A stretch of DNA of 64,000 bases from UTCFX2 sp002050125 (GTDB lineage: Bacteria > Chloroflexota > Anaerolineae > Anaerolineales > UBA4823): positions 1,054,001-1,118,000 of the forward strand of contig JAOSJQ010000001.1 in NCBI GenBank assembly GCA_027494035.1. The letters are read 5' to 3'. Position numbers and translations under genes: made by a program. Below are positions 1 to 8,863 of this stretch, one piece after another. Under the pieces are notes generated by a model. That model was not told the DNA's origin. It saw nothing but the letters and a program-made list of their open reading frames with translations, and did no database searches. Position 1 is the stretch's first letter. Each line of letters starts with the position of its first letter.

Positions 1-286
1 CATGGCTGCGGGCGTCCCGGTCATCGCCACCGACAAAATCGGCGACTTCTCAGAGATCATCCAGCAAGAAAATCTCGGTCTGGTTCTTTCGCTTGATAGT
101 GAACAAATTTCCCCGATCAATCTGAAACAGATTTCGCAGTTTATGGGTGACGTAAGGAAAAATCGGACAATGTGGGCAGAAAGGTGCTCCCAATACGCCC
201 GAAGTCAATTGGATTGGGAAGTTTACAAAAACCCGCTGCAAGAAGCATACAGAAGATTATTGAAGCCTGACCAAGGAGTATCCTAG
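1..286 (+). CDS. Glycosyltransferase family 4 protein, C-terminal part
   Basis: The 3' end of a gene that begins before the window. The visible 94 residues open with MAAGVPVIATD followed by G and EII, the nucleotide-sugar-binding region near the C-terminus of GT-B (GT4) glycosyltransferases, where a small-residue-rich A-G-x-P-V-I strand precedes the acidic contact to the sugar donor. The rest is the usual C-terminal helical tail. It is followed after 5 bases by a methyltransferase gene on the same strand, so the two are probably co-transcribed in a polysaccharide locus. Codon use is AT-rich compared with the next genes. Substrate cannot be inferred. Confidence 0.8.
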   Translation, partial: MAAGVPVIATDKIGDFSEIIQQENLGLVLSLDSEQISPINLKQISQFMGDVRKNRTMWAERCSQYARSQLDWEVYKNPLQEAYRRLLKPDQGVS

Positions 287-291
287 CCGGT

Positions 292-1293
292 ATGGAAGAA
301 GATTTCAAGCAAGCCTGGGAAGTACATTTCACGCCTCGAAAGCCTGATCTATCCGATGAACAGATAGCCGCTTATGAACAATTTGCGCTTTCGAATCGCA
401 AGCGCGCTGCAGAGTTTATTAAATCTGTCCAGGCGGATTTGAACTATACATTCAAGGATAAAAGGGTTCTGGATATAGGAAGCGCGTATGGTGGTTTCGT
501 CATATTGACTGCCCAACTAGCCGCAAAAGCATACGGCGTCGAAATTCTTCAATATTTACACGATCTCGCCTTGACAAATGCCGAGCATGAGCCTGGTTTT
601 ATTAAGCTTATTAATATGGATATCCTTGACGAACATATTTTTTCTGAAATTGAGAATCGACCCTTTGATCTAATAATCGTTAATGATGTTTTTGAGCATA
701 TTTACACCTCAACTGCTCTATTTCGCCGTATCAGGGAATTGAGTCATCACGGGACAATCTTATACTTTGCCATACCAAACGGCGAAGCCTGGCAGAGCAT
801 AGAAAACGAAGGTCACTTATTTAAGTTTGGTATTTCTTTACTTGAACCTGGCGCCTGGCCGAGAGATGTAAACCCCTTTAATATTTACTATCGTCCAATA
901 GAATATTATCAACTCCACTTTCAATACGCAGGGTTTCGTCATTTATACATAAAAGTCGAAGAGAATGCGTTATCATCCTGTAAGGACCGAATTGTGGAAA
1001 AGTTTTCTGAGCTCGAGCAAAAAATAACAAATGGTTCATTCGTTACAAATTACCAAAACAATCATGGTCGGCATAAGTTTGAATTACTTAATCAACGGCT
1101 CCAAGAGATACTTAAACAAAACGATCTACTGAAGCTTCACCTATCCTTCGATCAATCATTTTGGGTCGGCTACGCTACATCAGAAATAAATCCCAATCTT
1201 GAAGATAAAAACGATTTGATCCGTATCGATCTTGACACATTTCATATGTTGGAACGCAAAAGGCTTAAGCGAAGTTGGCTAAAGTTGTGGTAG
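292..1293 (+). CDS. Class I SAM-dependent methyltransferase
   Basis: 333 residues. The glycine-rich SAM-binding motif VLDIGSAYGGF lies near residues 60-70, then an acidic residue at the end of beta-2 (YGVEI) and the motif IV-like DLIIVNDVFEHI near residue 130, all typical of Rossmann-fold methyltransferases. The C-terminal third has no feature I recognise. It starts 5 bases after the glycosyltransferase stop, so it belongs to the same transcription unit and may methylate a sugar or a lipid-linked glycan (inference). The gene is markedly AT-rich with simple A/T-ending codons, unlike the GC-rich gene facing it at 1317, suggesting acquisition. Confidence 0.8.
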   Translation: MEEDFKQAWEVHFTPRKPDLSDEQIAAYEQFALSNRKRAAEFIKSVQADLNYTFKDKRVLDIGSAYGGFVILTAQLAAKAYGVEILQYLHDLALTNAEHEPGFIKLINMDILDEHIFSEIENRPFDLIIVNDVFEHIYTSTALFRRIRELSHHGTILYFAIPNGEAWQSIENEGHLFKFGISLLEPGAWPRDVNPFNIYYRPIEYYQLHFQYAGFRHLYIKVEENALSSCKDRIVEKFSELEQKITNGSFVTNYQNNHGRHKFELLNQRLQEILKQNDLLKLHLSFDQSFWVGYATSEINPNLEDKNDLIRIDLDTFHMLERKRLKRSWLKLW

Positions 1294-1316
1294 TCATCCA
1301 GCGGGATAACCTGACA

Positions 1317-3627
1317 TCACCCCCGCACCAGCCAGCCCTTCACCCGGTCCCTGAGCCTCGCCACCCAGCCGCTCCCGCCTAAGAGCGGGTACAGCGCCTG
1401 GCGCAGGGTGAAATACAGGTAGGTGCGCGCCGGCGCCGGCGGCATCGGCGGGTTCTCCACCACCGCGCGGTATTTCGCGTATGTCTCGTGGTATTTCGCG
1501 TAATAGGTCTGACCCACCTCGTCCAGCCGGTGCACTTCCCCCAGCGCGCGCAGGTACTCCACGCTCTGGCGCGTGAGCAGGCTGCTCAGTTCGGCGCGCC
1601 CGGGCTGGCGCGGCTGCGCGCGGCGCAGCCGCCGGGCTTCATTCAACATCCCCTCGATGCAGTCGCCCATCTGTTCGAGTGTGAAATGGCGTTCCACGCG
1701 CTGCCGGCTCGCCAGCCCCATCCGGCGCACTTTCTGCGGATCGCCCAGCCATTCCGTCAGCGCCGCGGCGTAGCGCTCGATCTCGTCCTCTTCCACGCCG
1801 CGCGGCAGCAGCGCCCCGCATTCCGGCGTCACCAGCTCCTTCTGTCCGCCCACGTCCGCCCCGAGCACTGCCAGTCCGCACGCCATCCCCTCGTAAAAGA
1901 CGCCGGAGATGCCCTCGTTTTCGGACGGCAAAAATACAATGTCGCCCGCCGTCATCAGCTCGCGCACCCGTTCATTGGGCAGCGCACCCAAAAGCCTCAC
2001 CCGCTCACCCAGCCTGTGCTGCTCGATGAAGTCCTCCAGCCAGCCTTTGAGTGAGCCGTCTCCAATCGCCAGCGCCAGAAACTCCAGACCTTGCTCCGCC
2101 AGACGCTCCATCGTGGCTGCGAACACCCTCGGCTGCTTCTGCTGCTCGATCCGCCCGATGTACAGGATCAGCGCCCGCTCCTCCGGGATGCCCAGCTCCT
2201 GGCGCACCTTGCCGCGCAGCTCCGGGTCCGGATGCCAGCGTTGAGTATCCACGTTGGTCGTGCACACTTCCACCCGCTCTGCCTGAGCGCCCTCGCCCAC
2301 CATCCAGTCTTTAAGCTGCTGGCTGTTCACCAGGCTCAGGTCCAGCGCCTGGTGGAATGTCACCGAAAGGCGCGGGAAACCGCCCTCCAACCATTCCGGC
2401 GTCACGAAATGGTTGAAATCCAGCAGCGCCAGGTCCGGGGAATTGCTGCCTCAGGTAGGGCAGCAGTCGGTATCCTTCCAGGCTGCCCGAGAGCAGCACG
2501 GCATCGAACCCGCGTGACTCGATCAGATAGCTCAAAAAGCGCGGGTAGTCGCTCCATTCGATGAAATTCGCCAGCGGGAAGACATCCGGGGTCAGCCGCT
2601 CGAACTCGTGCTGCCAGGGATTGTTCGAAGCCGCCGTGGTAACGACGCTTACCTGCCAGCCGCGCCCGATCATCTGGCGCATCACTTCCAGGTTGAACTT
2701 CTCCGCCCCGCCCACCACCAGCCAGGGCGCCAGCACCAGCAGGCGCGGTTTTTCCTTGACCAGCCGGTTCTCGCACGGAGGCTGCTCTTTCATCTTTACC
2801 CATTGCAGCTCAACATAAGGCTCAAAGTGCGGAAATTCGCCTTTCCACAGGCGCGGGTAGTGCTGGCGCAGCCCAGCGCGGATCGCGTTCAGCCGCTCTT
2901 CGCCCATATTTCCCCAACGCTCAAGGGGCGCCGGGCGGGTGCGATACCAGTGCAGGTATTCACGCACCGATTCGCCCCAATATCCCTCGCCTGCACAACG
3001 GATCCAGAAATCCCAGTCCTCCAGCCCATCGCGCAGGCTCTCGTCATACCCGCCTACCGCTTCGAGCACCGCTTTGCGGATCATCACCACATGATTGATG
3101 CGGTTCTTCTCCAGGTTGGCTGCCATATCCTGAAAGCCGGACTGCCACAGATATTCCAGCGCCCCAAAGCCAGTCGAATAGCCGCCCGCAAAGGCATACT
3201 GGGGATAGCTTTCCAAAAACCACAGCCATTTTTCTGCCGCGGTCGGTTCCAGCAGATCGTCGCTATCCAGATATAAGATGTAGTCCGTGCGCGCGGCTCG
3301 GTAGCCGCGGTTGCGCGCGGCTGGCAGTCCGCGGTTTTCCGGATGATTGATCACGCGCAGGCGCGAGTCAGCATTACGAAACTCGTCCAGGAGGCGCAGC
3401 GATTCTGGGTCACGGCTGCCATCGTTGACGATGATCCATTCCCACTGCTGCAAAGATTGCTGCATCACCGACTGAGCCGTCTCCCGAAAAACCGCGCCGG
3501 TGTTGTAAAACGGCGTCACGATCGATACAGCTGGCGCGGCTGATGGATCAACCGGACGGTATCCAAATTGCGGTCGGGCGGGGCTAACGGGCGTGTTCTG
3601 GTAATCGGGGTTCTGTGGATCGATCAT
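1317..3627 (-). CDS. GT2-GT4 fusion glycosyltransferase (interrupted by a one-base frameshift)
   Basis: Read as one gene of about 769 residues. Residues about 30-260 form a family-2 glycosyltransferase (VSIVTPFYN, the metal-binding LDSDD motif, EDWDFWIR); from about 300 a family-4 enzyme follows (LLVLAPWLVVGGAEK, then SENEGISGVFYEGMACGL in the donor-binding half). The frame breaks at a run of four G at 2437-2440. With three G the protein continues without a gap as QQFPDLALLDFNHFVTPEWL. A sequencing insertion is likely; otherwise the GT4 half is lost. The start ATG at 3627 lies only 6 bases after a TATAAT box and has no ribosome-binding site. A second gene at 10.5-12.8 kb has the same two-domain order. 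Confidence 0.8.
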
Positions 3628-3633
3628 CGCTAC

Positions 3634-3639
3634 ATTATA
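3634..3639 (-). promoter_or_regulatory. -10 element of the GT2-GT4 gene, leaderless arrangement
   Basis: TATAAT on the minus strand, separated from the ATG at 3627 by 6 bases (GTAGCG). A transcript starting about 7 bases after the box would begin at the ATG itself. No convincing -35 or Shine-Dalgarno sequence is present. Confidence 0.6.
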
Positions 3640-3809
3640 AACACAGGCGCGCTGATTCGGGTCATTCGGGGGTGTTTTGCATCATGGCGGACTTGCCAAG
3701 TAACCTGCGAGGTCGAAATCGCCCCGCGCGCTTGTGCGCCCGCCCAATCGGCGGGCAGTAAAACCGTCAACACAGAAAAGCGGCTGCAGACAGCATTCTC
3801 GCCGCAGCC

Positions 3810-5606
3810 CTAACCCGCCTGATCCGGATGCGCCTCCGCAGATGCCTGGGCTGGTTGAACGAATCTTGGAGCAAAAAGTAGGGGCCAGAAGAGCAGCGCC
3901 GCTAGATAAACCGCATATTGAAGACGAAAATTCAGCATGGTGAATAAAAGTGTAAATCCAATTGCCTGAAGAACCAACGGGGCGGAGGCGATAAACAGTT
4001 TCCAGTCCCTGTACTTCAACACCTGCACCGCGATTGTAAAGAGGAATAGATATAGATATAGAGCAGGTCGCCAAACCAGCCAACTGATCTGGTTATCTAA
4101 GGAACTCCAATAAACAAACTCCGACACCCGCTCGCGCACAGCCGGCAGCTTCGAAGCAGGCACGATGCCATACGGATTGGGGTCCACCAGGTAGCGCGTA
4201 TGCGAGGTGTTGTCGATAAAACCGTATGGGTCCCAAACGATCCATGAAAAAGCCCGGCGGCAGGTGTAGTAGTAATACATCAAATTTGGCGACCGGCTGA
4301 TCAGGTTTATCCCTTTTTGGAAAATGTTCTCCTCTTGCCCGGAGCCGTCCATTTGCTGCACAGCCTGGTATGGAGCGGTAAGATCACAGCTCCAGTTGCC
4401 CGAGAACGGACGGATCGACTGGATTACCGTCTCGGCATAGGATCCCGGATCCGCTTCGGCAGCCAGTGAATACAGCGAAAAAAGGCTGGGGATGAACTTT
4501 TCATACACACCCTGAGTGGTCACATTGACCAACCGATAAATCGGTCCGCGTATGATAAAAACCGATCCGGCGAACACAGCCGCAGCAATCGCAATCCGAC
4601 TCCAGAAACGCCAATACAATAACAACAGCAAGAGCAAGACGCCCACAACGATGGGCCAGCCATTGTGACGGAAACTGCTCATCAGCACCCCGGTCAGCCC
4701 TAACAGGATTGCATTCCAAGGATTTTCCAGCCATCTCCCGCGGGATATCCCAACCCGATAGACCAGAAATGTGAACCCCAGCAGGGCAGCGCTGTAAAAC
4801 ACGTCCTTCCACAATGTATTGACCATCGTCCCATTCACCGGGGAAAGCGCGAAAACCAGGCTGGCGATCCACAGAAACGGTTTTGGAACCCCTTGAGTTT
4901 CAAAGAAACCCAGGATGTAGCCGCTCACCAGCGCCAGCGCCAGGATCTGGGTCAGGGCGACCAGCGCGGGCGAGGGGTAAATGCGCACCAGCAGCCAAAT
5001 AATAAATGTATGCGATGCCGGATGGTGATCATTGAAGTGACCGCTCAAAGCCTGTCCCCATTGATTGAGCGAGTCGGCGCTCATCATCCCGGGCCAGTAA
5101 GCCAGCAGGTAGACCAGCCAGGCGAGCAGCATCGGCAGCGCGTACAGCGCCCAGCGGAAACGCCGCATTTTCGCCGGCTGCTGCTCAGCGGACTGCCGCG
5201 CGGCGAGTAATACGCTCAGGGTGAAAAGCAGCAAGCCAACGGTGAACCCGGCGCTGGAAAGAAAGATGATCTTTTGCAGCACTGGCGGCGGGAACGGGAC
5301 AGCCAGCGGTTTCACAAAAAGAATCGGGATGTTGTTCGCCAGCCATAATCCTGCTGCCAGGCAGCCTGCCAGCCAGAGCCGCCTCCAGCTTGTGGGATAA
5401 TCGGCTAACCGCGGAGAGAGCAGACGGTCGCAGGCGGCAAACGCCGCCAGGCTGAAGATGCCCCATAAGTACAGGAAGATGAACACCGCGCTCAGTTTTC
5501 CCAGAGGCGATTGCGCATTGAGCAGATAAAGATAAAAGACGGCGACGACCGCGCCGGCTACGCCAATCGGGATCCGTTTTTTGATACGCGCCAAAGCGAA
5601 TAGCAT
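3810..5606 (-). CDS. Multi-pass membrane protein, DUF6020 / glycosyltransferase-like
   Basis: 598 residues with about a dozen hydrophobic segments. The stretch LAYWPGMMSADSLNQW followed by HHPASHTFIIW, near residues 170-200, resembles the acidic first loop of the DUF6020 family and of GT-C polyprenyl-phosphate-dependent glycosyltransferases. It is likely an integral membrane enzyme that handles lipid-linked sugars at the outer face of the membrane (inference). Start: ATG at 5606, 7 bases after a TATACT box (5614-5619) and without a Shine-Dalgarno site, so probably leaderless. The gene ends 182 bases before the GT2-GT4 start on the same strand, and that gap holds the GT2-GT4 promoter. Confidence 0.6.
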   Translation of the reverse strand: MLFALARIKKRIPIGVAGAVVAVFYLYLLNAQSPLGKLSAVFIFLYLWGIFSLAAFAACDRLLSPRLADYPTSWRRLWLAGCLAAGLWLANNIPILFVKPLAVPFPPPVLQKIIFLSSAGFTVGLLLFTLSVLLAARQSAEQQPAKMRRFRWALYALPMLLAWLVYLLAYWPGMMSADSLNQWGQALSGHFNDHHPASHTFIIWLLVRIYPSPALVALTQILALALVSGYILGFFETQGVPKPFLWIASLVFALSPVNGTMVNTLWKDVFYSAALLGFTFLVYRVGISRGRWLENPWNAILLGLTGVLMSSFRHNGWPIVVGVLLLLLLLYWRFWSRIAIAAAVFAGSVFIIRGPIYRLVNVTTQGVYEKFIPSLFSLYSLAAEADPGSYAETVIQSIRPFSGNWSCDLTAPYQAVQQMDGSGQEENIFQKGINLISRSPNLMYYYYTCRRAFSWIVWDPYGFIDNTSHTRYLVDPNPYGIVPASKLPAVRERVSEFVYWSSLDNQISWLVWRPALYLYLFLFTIAVQVLKYRDWKLFIASAPLVLQAIGFTLLFTMLNFRLQYAVYLAALLFWPLLFAPRFVQPAQASAEAHPDQAG

Positions 5607-5889
5607 GAGGTGAAGTATACTTTCCGAGGGATGGTGAGCTTCTTATTTTACTCCGATGGGATTATATCATTGGGCGAAGTCAGATAAAGGGCGTGGGCAA
5701 AGAACCGTTCATCCCGGATCGGTAAAAAAACTCTTTTTGATGGCTTCCACCACCTCCTCAAGGTCATCATGAAGCTTGTTTGCAGAGGCATGATCTTTCA
5801 GGTAACACTAGAAAAGTTCAATGATAAGTGCTTTATAATCATTTTCATGCTATTGTTTCTATTCTGAGAAAAATGTCTCTTTCATTCAG
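5607..5889. other. AT-rich intergenic region, with a possible gene remnant
   Basis: It contains the -10 box of the minus-strand membrane gene and presumably the promoter of the plus-strand gene at 5890. A 32-codon stretch on the minus strand (5807-5709, ending in TGA) reads KLHDDLEEVVEAIKKSFF at its end, which looks like a real amphipathic C-terminal helix rather than random translation. It has no start and could be the relic of a deleted gene. Nothing else is recognised. Confidence 0.35.
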
Positions 5890-7643
5890 ATGTTAGTTTA
5901 TGAAAAAGGAATGGACCTGGTTTTGTTACCTAAATCCACATCTGATCATTCGACCCGATCACAACTCCCTTATTTGATTGGCTTGATCCTTATTTCTATT
6001 TTAGTTGGCTTACCGCTTTTACAGGGAAAATTTATTGGCGGCCACGATTCGATTCTTTATCCTCCCAGGTTTATTGAATTCGTTCAGGGGCTTCGGTCAC
6101 TTCAGTGGTTTCCCCGTTGGGCGCCGGATCTCAGCTCCGGTTATGGGCAGCCATTTTTCATCTACAATCCCCCTTTATTGTATTACGTTGTAGGACTTAT
6201 CAACATTTCAGGAGTCGGACTTTTCAACTCCATTAATACGGCTTTATTAATGGTGATATTTTCATCAGCCTTGGGTATGTATCTCTTGGCTTCTGAATTT
6301 ATAGGTCCCAAAGCCGGTTTGGCCGCGGCTACCGCATATATTTTTGCCCCTTATTTTTTGGTTAATCTATATGCGCGCGCAGCCTGGTCAGACTTCATAG
6401 CTTTTTCGTGCATCCCATTTCTTTTCTGGAGCATTTATCGTTTTGCAAACGAGGGACAATACAGATTTTTCATGATCTCCACAATATCTATGACCCTGTT
6501 GATGCTAAGCAGCAATCATATTTCACTCATAACAGTTCCTTTTGTTTTGATTCTGATCTCCTGGAATGCATATATTCAGCGCAATTGGAAGGTTCTTTGG
6601 CGTGGATTTATTCCTCTTGCTTTTGGCCTGGGACTTTCCGCATTCTTCTGGTTGCCAGCAATTATTGATATGAGGTATGTACACTTAGAGCGAGAGATCG
6701 GAAGTAATTTTGACTATCATGACCATTTTATTTTTCCCCGCCAACTGTTTTCTTCTTATTGGGGTTATGGAGGCTCCGTTGCCGGCCCTGATGATAAAAT
6801 GAGTTTTTCAATTGGACCAGTTCACGTAATATTGGTTATTATTCTTATTCCATTCTTGTGGAAAATTTGGAAATCCTCGAAATCTATTGGTTGGTGGTTT
6901 ATATTTATGTTATTAGTGATTACTGTATCAATATTTTTGCTACTTCAATTTCAGAACCGATTTGGGAACGGTTACCGCTCATTAAATCCCTTCAATTTCC
7001 CTGGAGATTCTTAACACTGGTTGTATTTTCGTCATCATTTATTGCGAGTTTTCCATTTATATTAATTTCACATGGAAACAGATTGTTGTCTAATCTGGTA
7101 TTGTTCACTATTATTGCAACAATTATTATGCTCGGACTTCCAAATGCCAGACCGCCAATGTATCACGATCTGACAGAATCTGATTGGCGATCAGGAACCA
7201 TCATTAATCACAACCTGAAGGTCAATCACATCGACATGTTTGAACCCATCTGGGTGAGGAAAAAGCCGAATGTTCCGGCTATCTCATTGTTTACAATGCT
7301 CAAAGGTCAGGGAGTAATCACTGCCACTCGATTGTCTCCAACTCACCTGCAGGCTAATATCGAACTACAATTACCATCGAGTCTTCGAGCAAACGTAAAT
7401 TATTATCCTGGATGGGAGTTATATGTAAATGGTGATAAGCATAAATTCAGTTTTGACAATGCATATGGAAATATTGAATTCAATCTCGAACCAGGCAGAC
7501 ATCACATCGACCTGGTGTTCACAAATACCCCGCTGCGGTTGTGGAGCGAATGGTTCTCCCTTTTCTTTCTTATTCTTATAATAATTATGAGCGTTTCGGT
7601 TGGAATGTTTAAAGGGACAGCCATTTTCAAGTGCAATGTATAG
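5890..7643 (+). CDS. Polytopic membrane protein, YfhO / PTPS-related type (one-base frameshift)
   Basis: Two overlapping reading frames (5890-7014 and the frame ending at 7643) make one protein of about 584 residues. The first part has about ten membrane spans and GGHDSILYPPRF after the first span, typical of GT-C-like proteins. The second continues with SEPIWERLPLIKSLQFPWRFL, the conserved block after the membrane domain in the family annotated as 6-pyruvoyl-tetrahydropterin-synthase-related membrane proteins. The break fits a missing T in the run at 6934-6938. The C-terminal soluble part ends with one more span. The likely role is membrane-linked glycan transfer (inference). The gene is AT-rich compared with its flanks. 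Confidence 0.65.
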
Positions 7644-7670
7644 AAATTAACAAGTTATCAAGACTGCAAG

Positions 7671-7698
7671 TTACCTTACGAGCCTGGTTACGTATAAT
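7671..7698 (+). promoter_or_regulatory. Promoter of the GH26-like gene
   Basis: TTACCT (7671-7676), 16 bases, then TATAAT (7693-7698). The start codon at 7748 lies about 43 bases after the expected transcription start, with GAAGG a few bases upstream as a weak ribosome-binding site. Confidence 0.45.
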
Positions 7699-7747
7699 GT
7701 ATATATCAACCAAAGTTCACAGTTGAAAATTGTTGCGAAGGCATCCA

Positions 7748-8863
7748 ATGAACAGACACATAAAAATAACCCATATTGGTTTTACCTGGCTCATTTTAAT
7801 GATTATTATGCAATTACCCCACCAGGCATTTGCTATTTCTCACAGCCCATCCATCTTGCAACAAGATGATACAGAAGAAAAAAAGGTATTCCTACCTATA
7901 GTCTCCAACCCCGGACCGCGCCAACTTCTGTTGGGTGTATATACCGATGGATATCTTGGTTTTCAATCCTCGATAGACGAGGAGGTGACTGCGATTGGTG
8001 AATGGTCAGGAAAGAAAATTTCCATTGTTGGCACCTTCATCGCATTCGAAGACGTTAGCCCGGAATCTAATATTCCTGGTCCCTTAGGGCGTATTTGGGA
8101 CTCCGGCTACACTCCTTTTGTCAACATTGATGCCAGGGTGGGGCTCAGAGATATTAATGCGGGCAAAATTGACAGTGAAATACGGCGAATGGCTCGTGCT
8201 TTCAAGCAATGGCGAGACCAGGGACTGGCAAAGAACCAGAATCGCAAAGCATTTGTTGCGCCGTTTCCGGAGATGAACGGCGATTGGGTGCCGTATCACG
8301 GAAGCCCAGCCGATTTCAAAACCGCTTATGCAAGAATCCGAAATTTATTTGATGAAGAGGGAGCGACCTCTGCGGTGCGCTGGTCCTTTGCCCCAAACGG
8401 GTGGAGCGACCCAAAGAGTTATCAATTTGAAGATTATTACCCTGGCGATGCGGTGATTGAAGTAAATGCATTCAGCGGTTACAACGCAGGATACTGTCCT
8501 TCTGCCGCGTGGAAACAGTGGTCAAGTCCTCAAGACGTGTACGGTATTTACATCGACCGTATGCGTGCTATGGCGCCCTCAAAGCCGATATTCATTGGGC
8601 AAACTGCGACCTCAGGCTATACACGATTTGGATATAGTGTCCCTTCAAAAAACGCCTGGTTGACAGACGCATACAGTTATCTCGCAAATACATATGGAAT
8701 AGCAGGTGTAATATACTTCAATAAAACCATCAACCAGGATTGTGATTGGTCTTTTTATCAGCCAGACGGCAAGAAATTCGACGGATACATTCAGGGGGTT
8801 AACCGGGATGAGGTCATTTACATCCCTCCTGAGGTTCTGGCAAATACGACTCTACATCCTTGA
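7748..8863 (+). CDS. Secreted glycoside hydrolase family 26-like protein
   Basis: 371 residues from ATG 7748. An N-terminal signal peptide (residues about 8-30, hydrophobic LILMIIMQLP, then AFA) is followed by VFLPIVSN and then a TIM-barrel-like domain. PEMNGDW places the presumed acid/base glutamate at residue 175, as in GH26 mannanases, and WSFAPNGW and YYPGD also match that family. The position where GH26 enzymes carry the nucleophilic glutamate (after a KP strand) reads KPIFIGQTATSG, with Gln at residue 285. The enzyme may therefore be inactive or mechanistically different. AT-rich. Its stop overlaps the convergent gene's stop by 12 bases. It could modify an exported polysaccharide. Confidence 0.65.
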   Translation: MNRHIKITHIGFTWLILMIIMQLPHQAFAISHSPSILQQDDTEEKKVFLPIVSNPGPRQLLLGVYTDGYLGFQSSIDEEVTAIGEWSGKKISIVGTFIAFEDVSPESNIPGPLGRIWDSGYTPFVNIDARVGLRDINAGKIDSEIRRMARAFKQWRDQGLAKNQNRKAFVAPFPEMNGDWVPYHGSPADFKTAYARIRNLFDEEGATSAVRWSFAPNGWSDPKSYQFEDYYPGDAVIEVNAFSGYNAGYCPSAAWKQWSSPQDVYGIYIDRMRAMAPSKPIFIGQTATSGYTRFGYSVPSKNAWLTDAYSYLANTYGIAGVIYFNKTINQDCDWSFYQPDGKKFDGYIQGVNRDEVIYIPPEVLANTTLHP

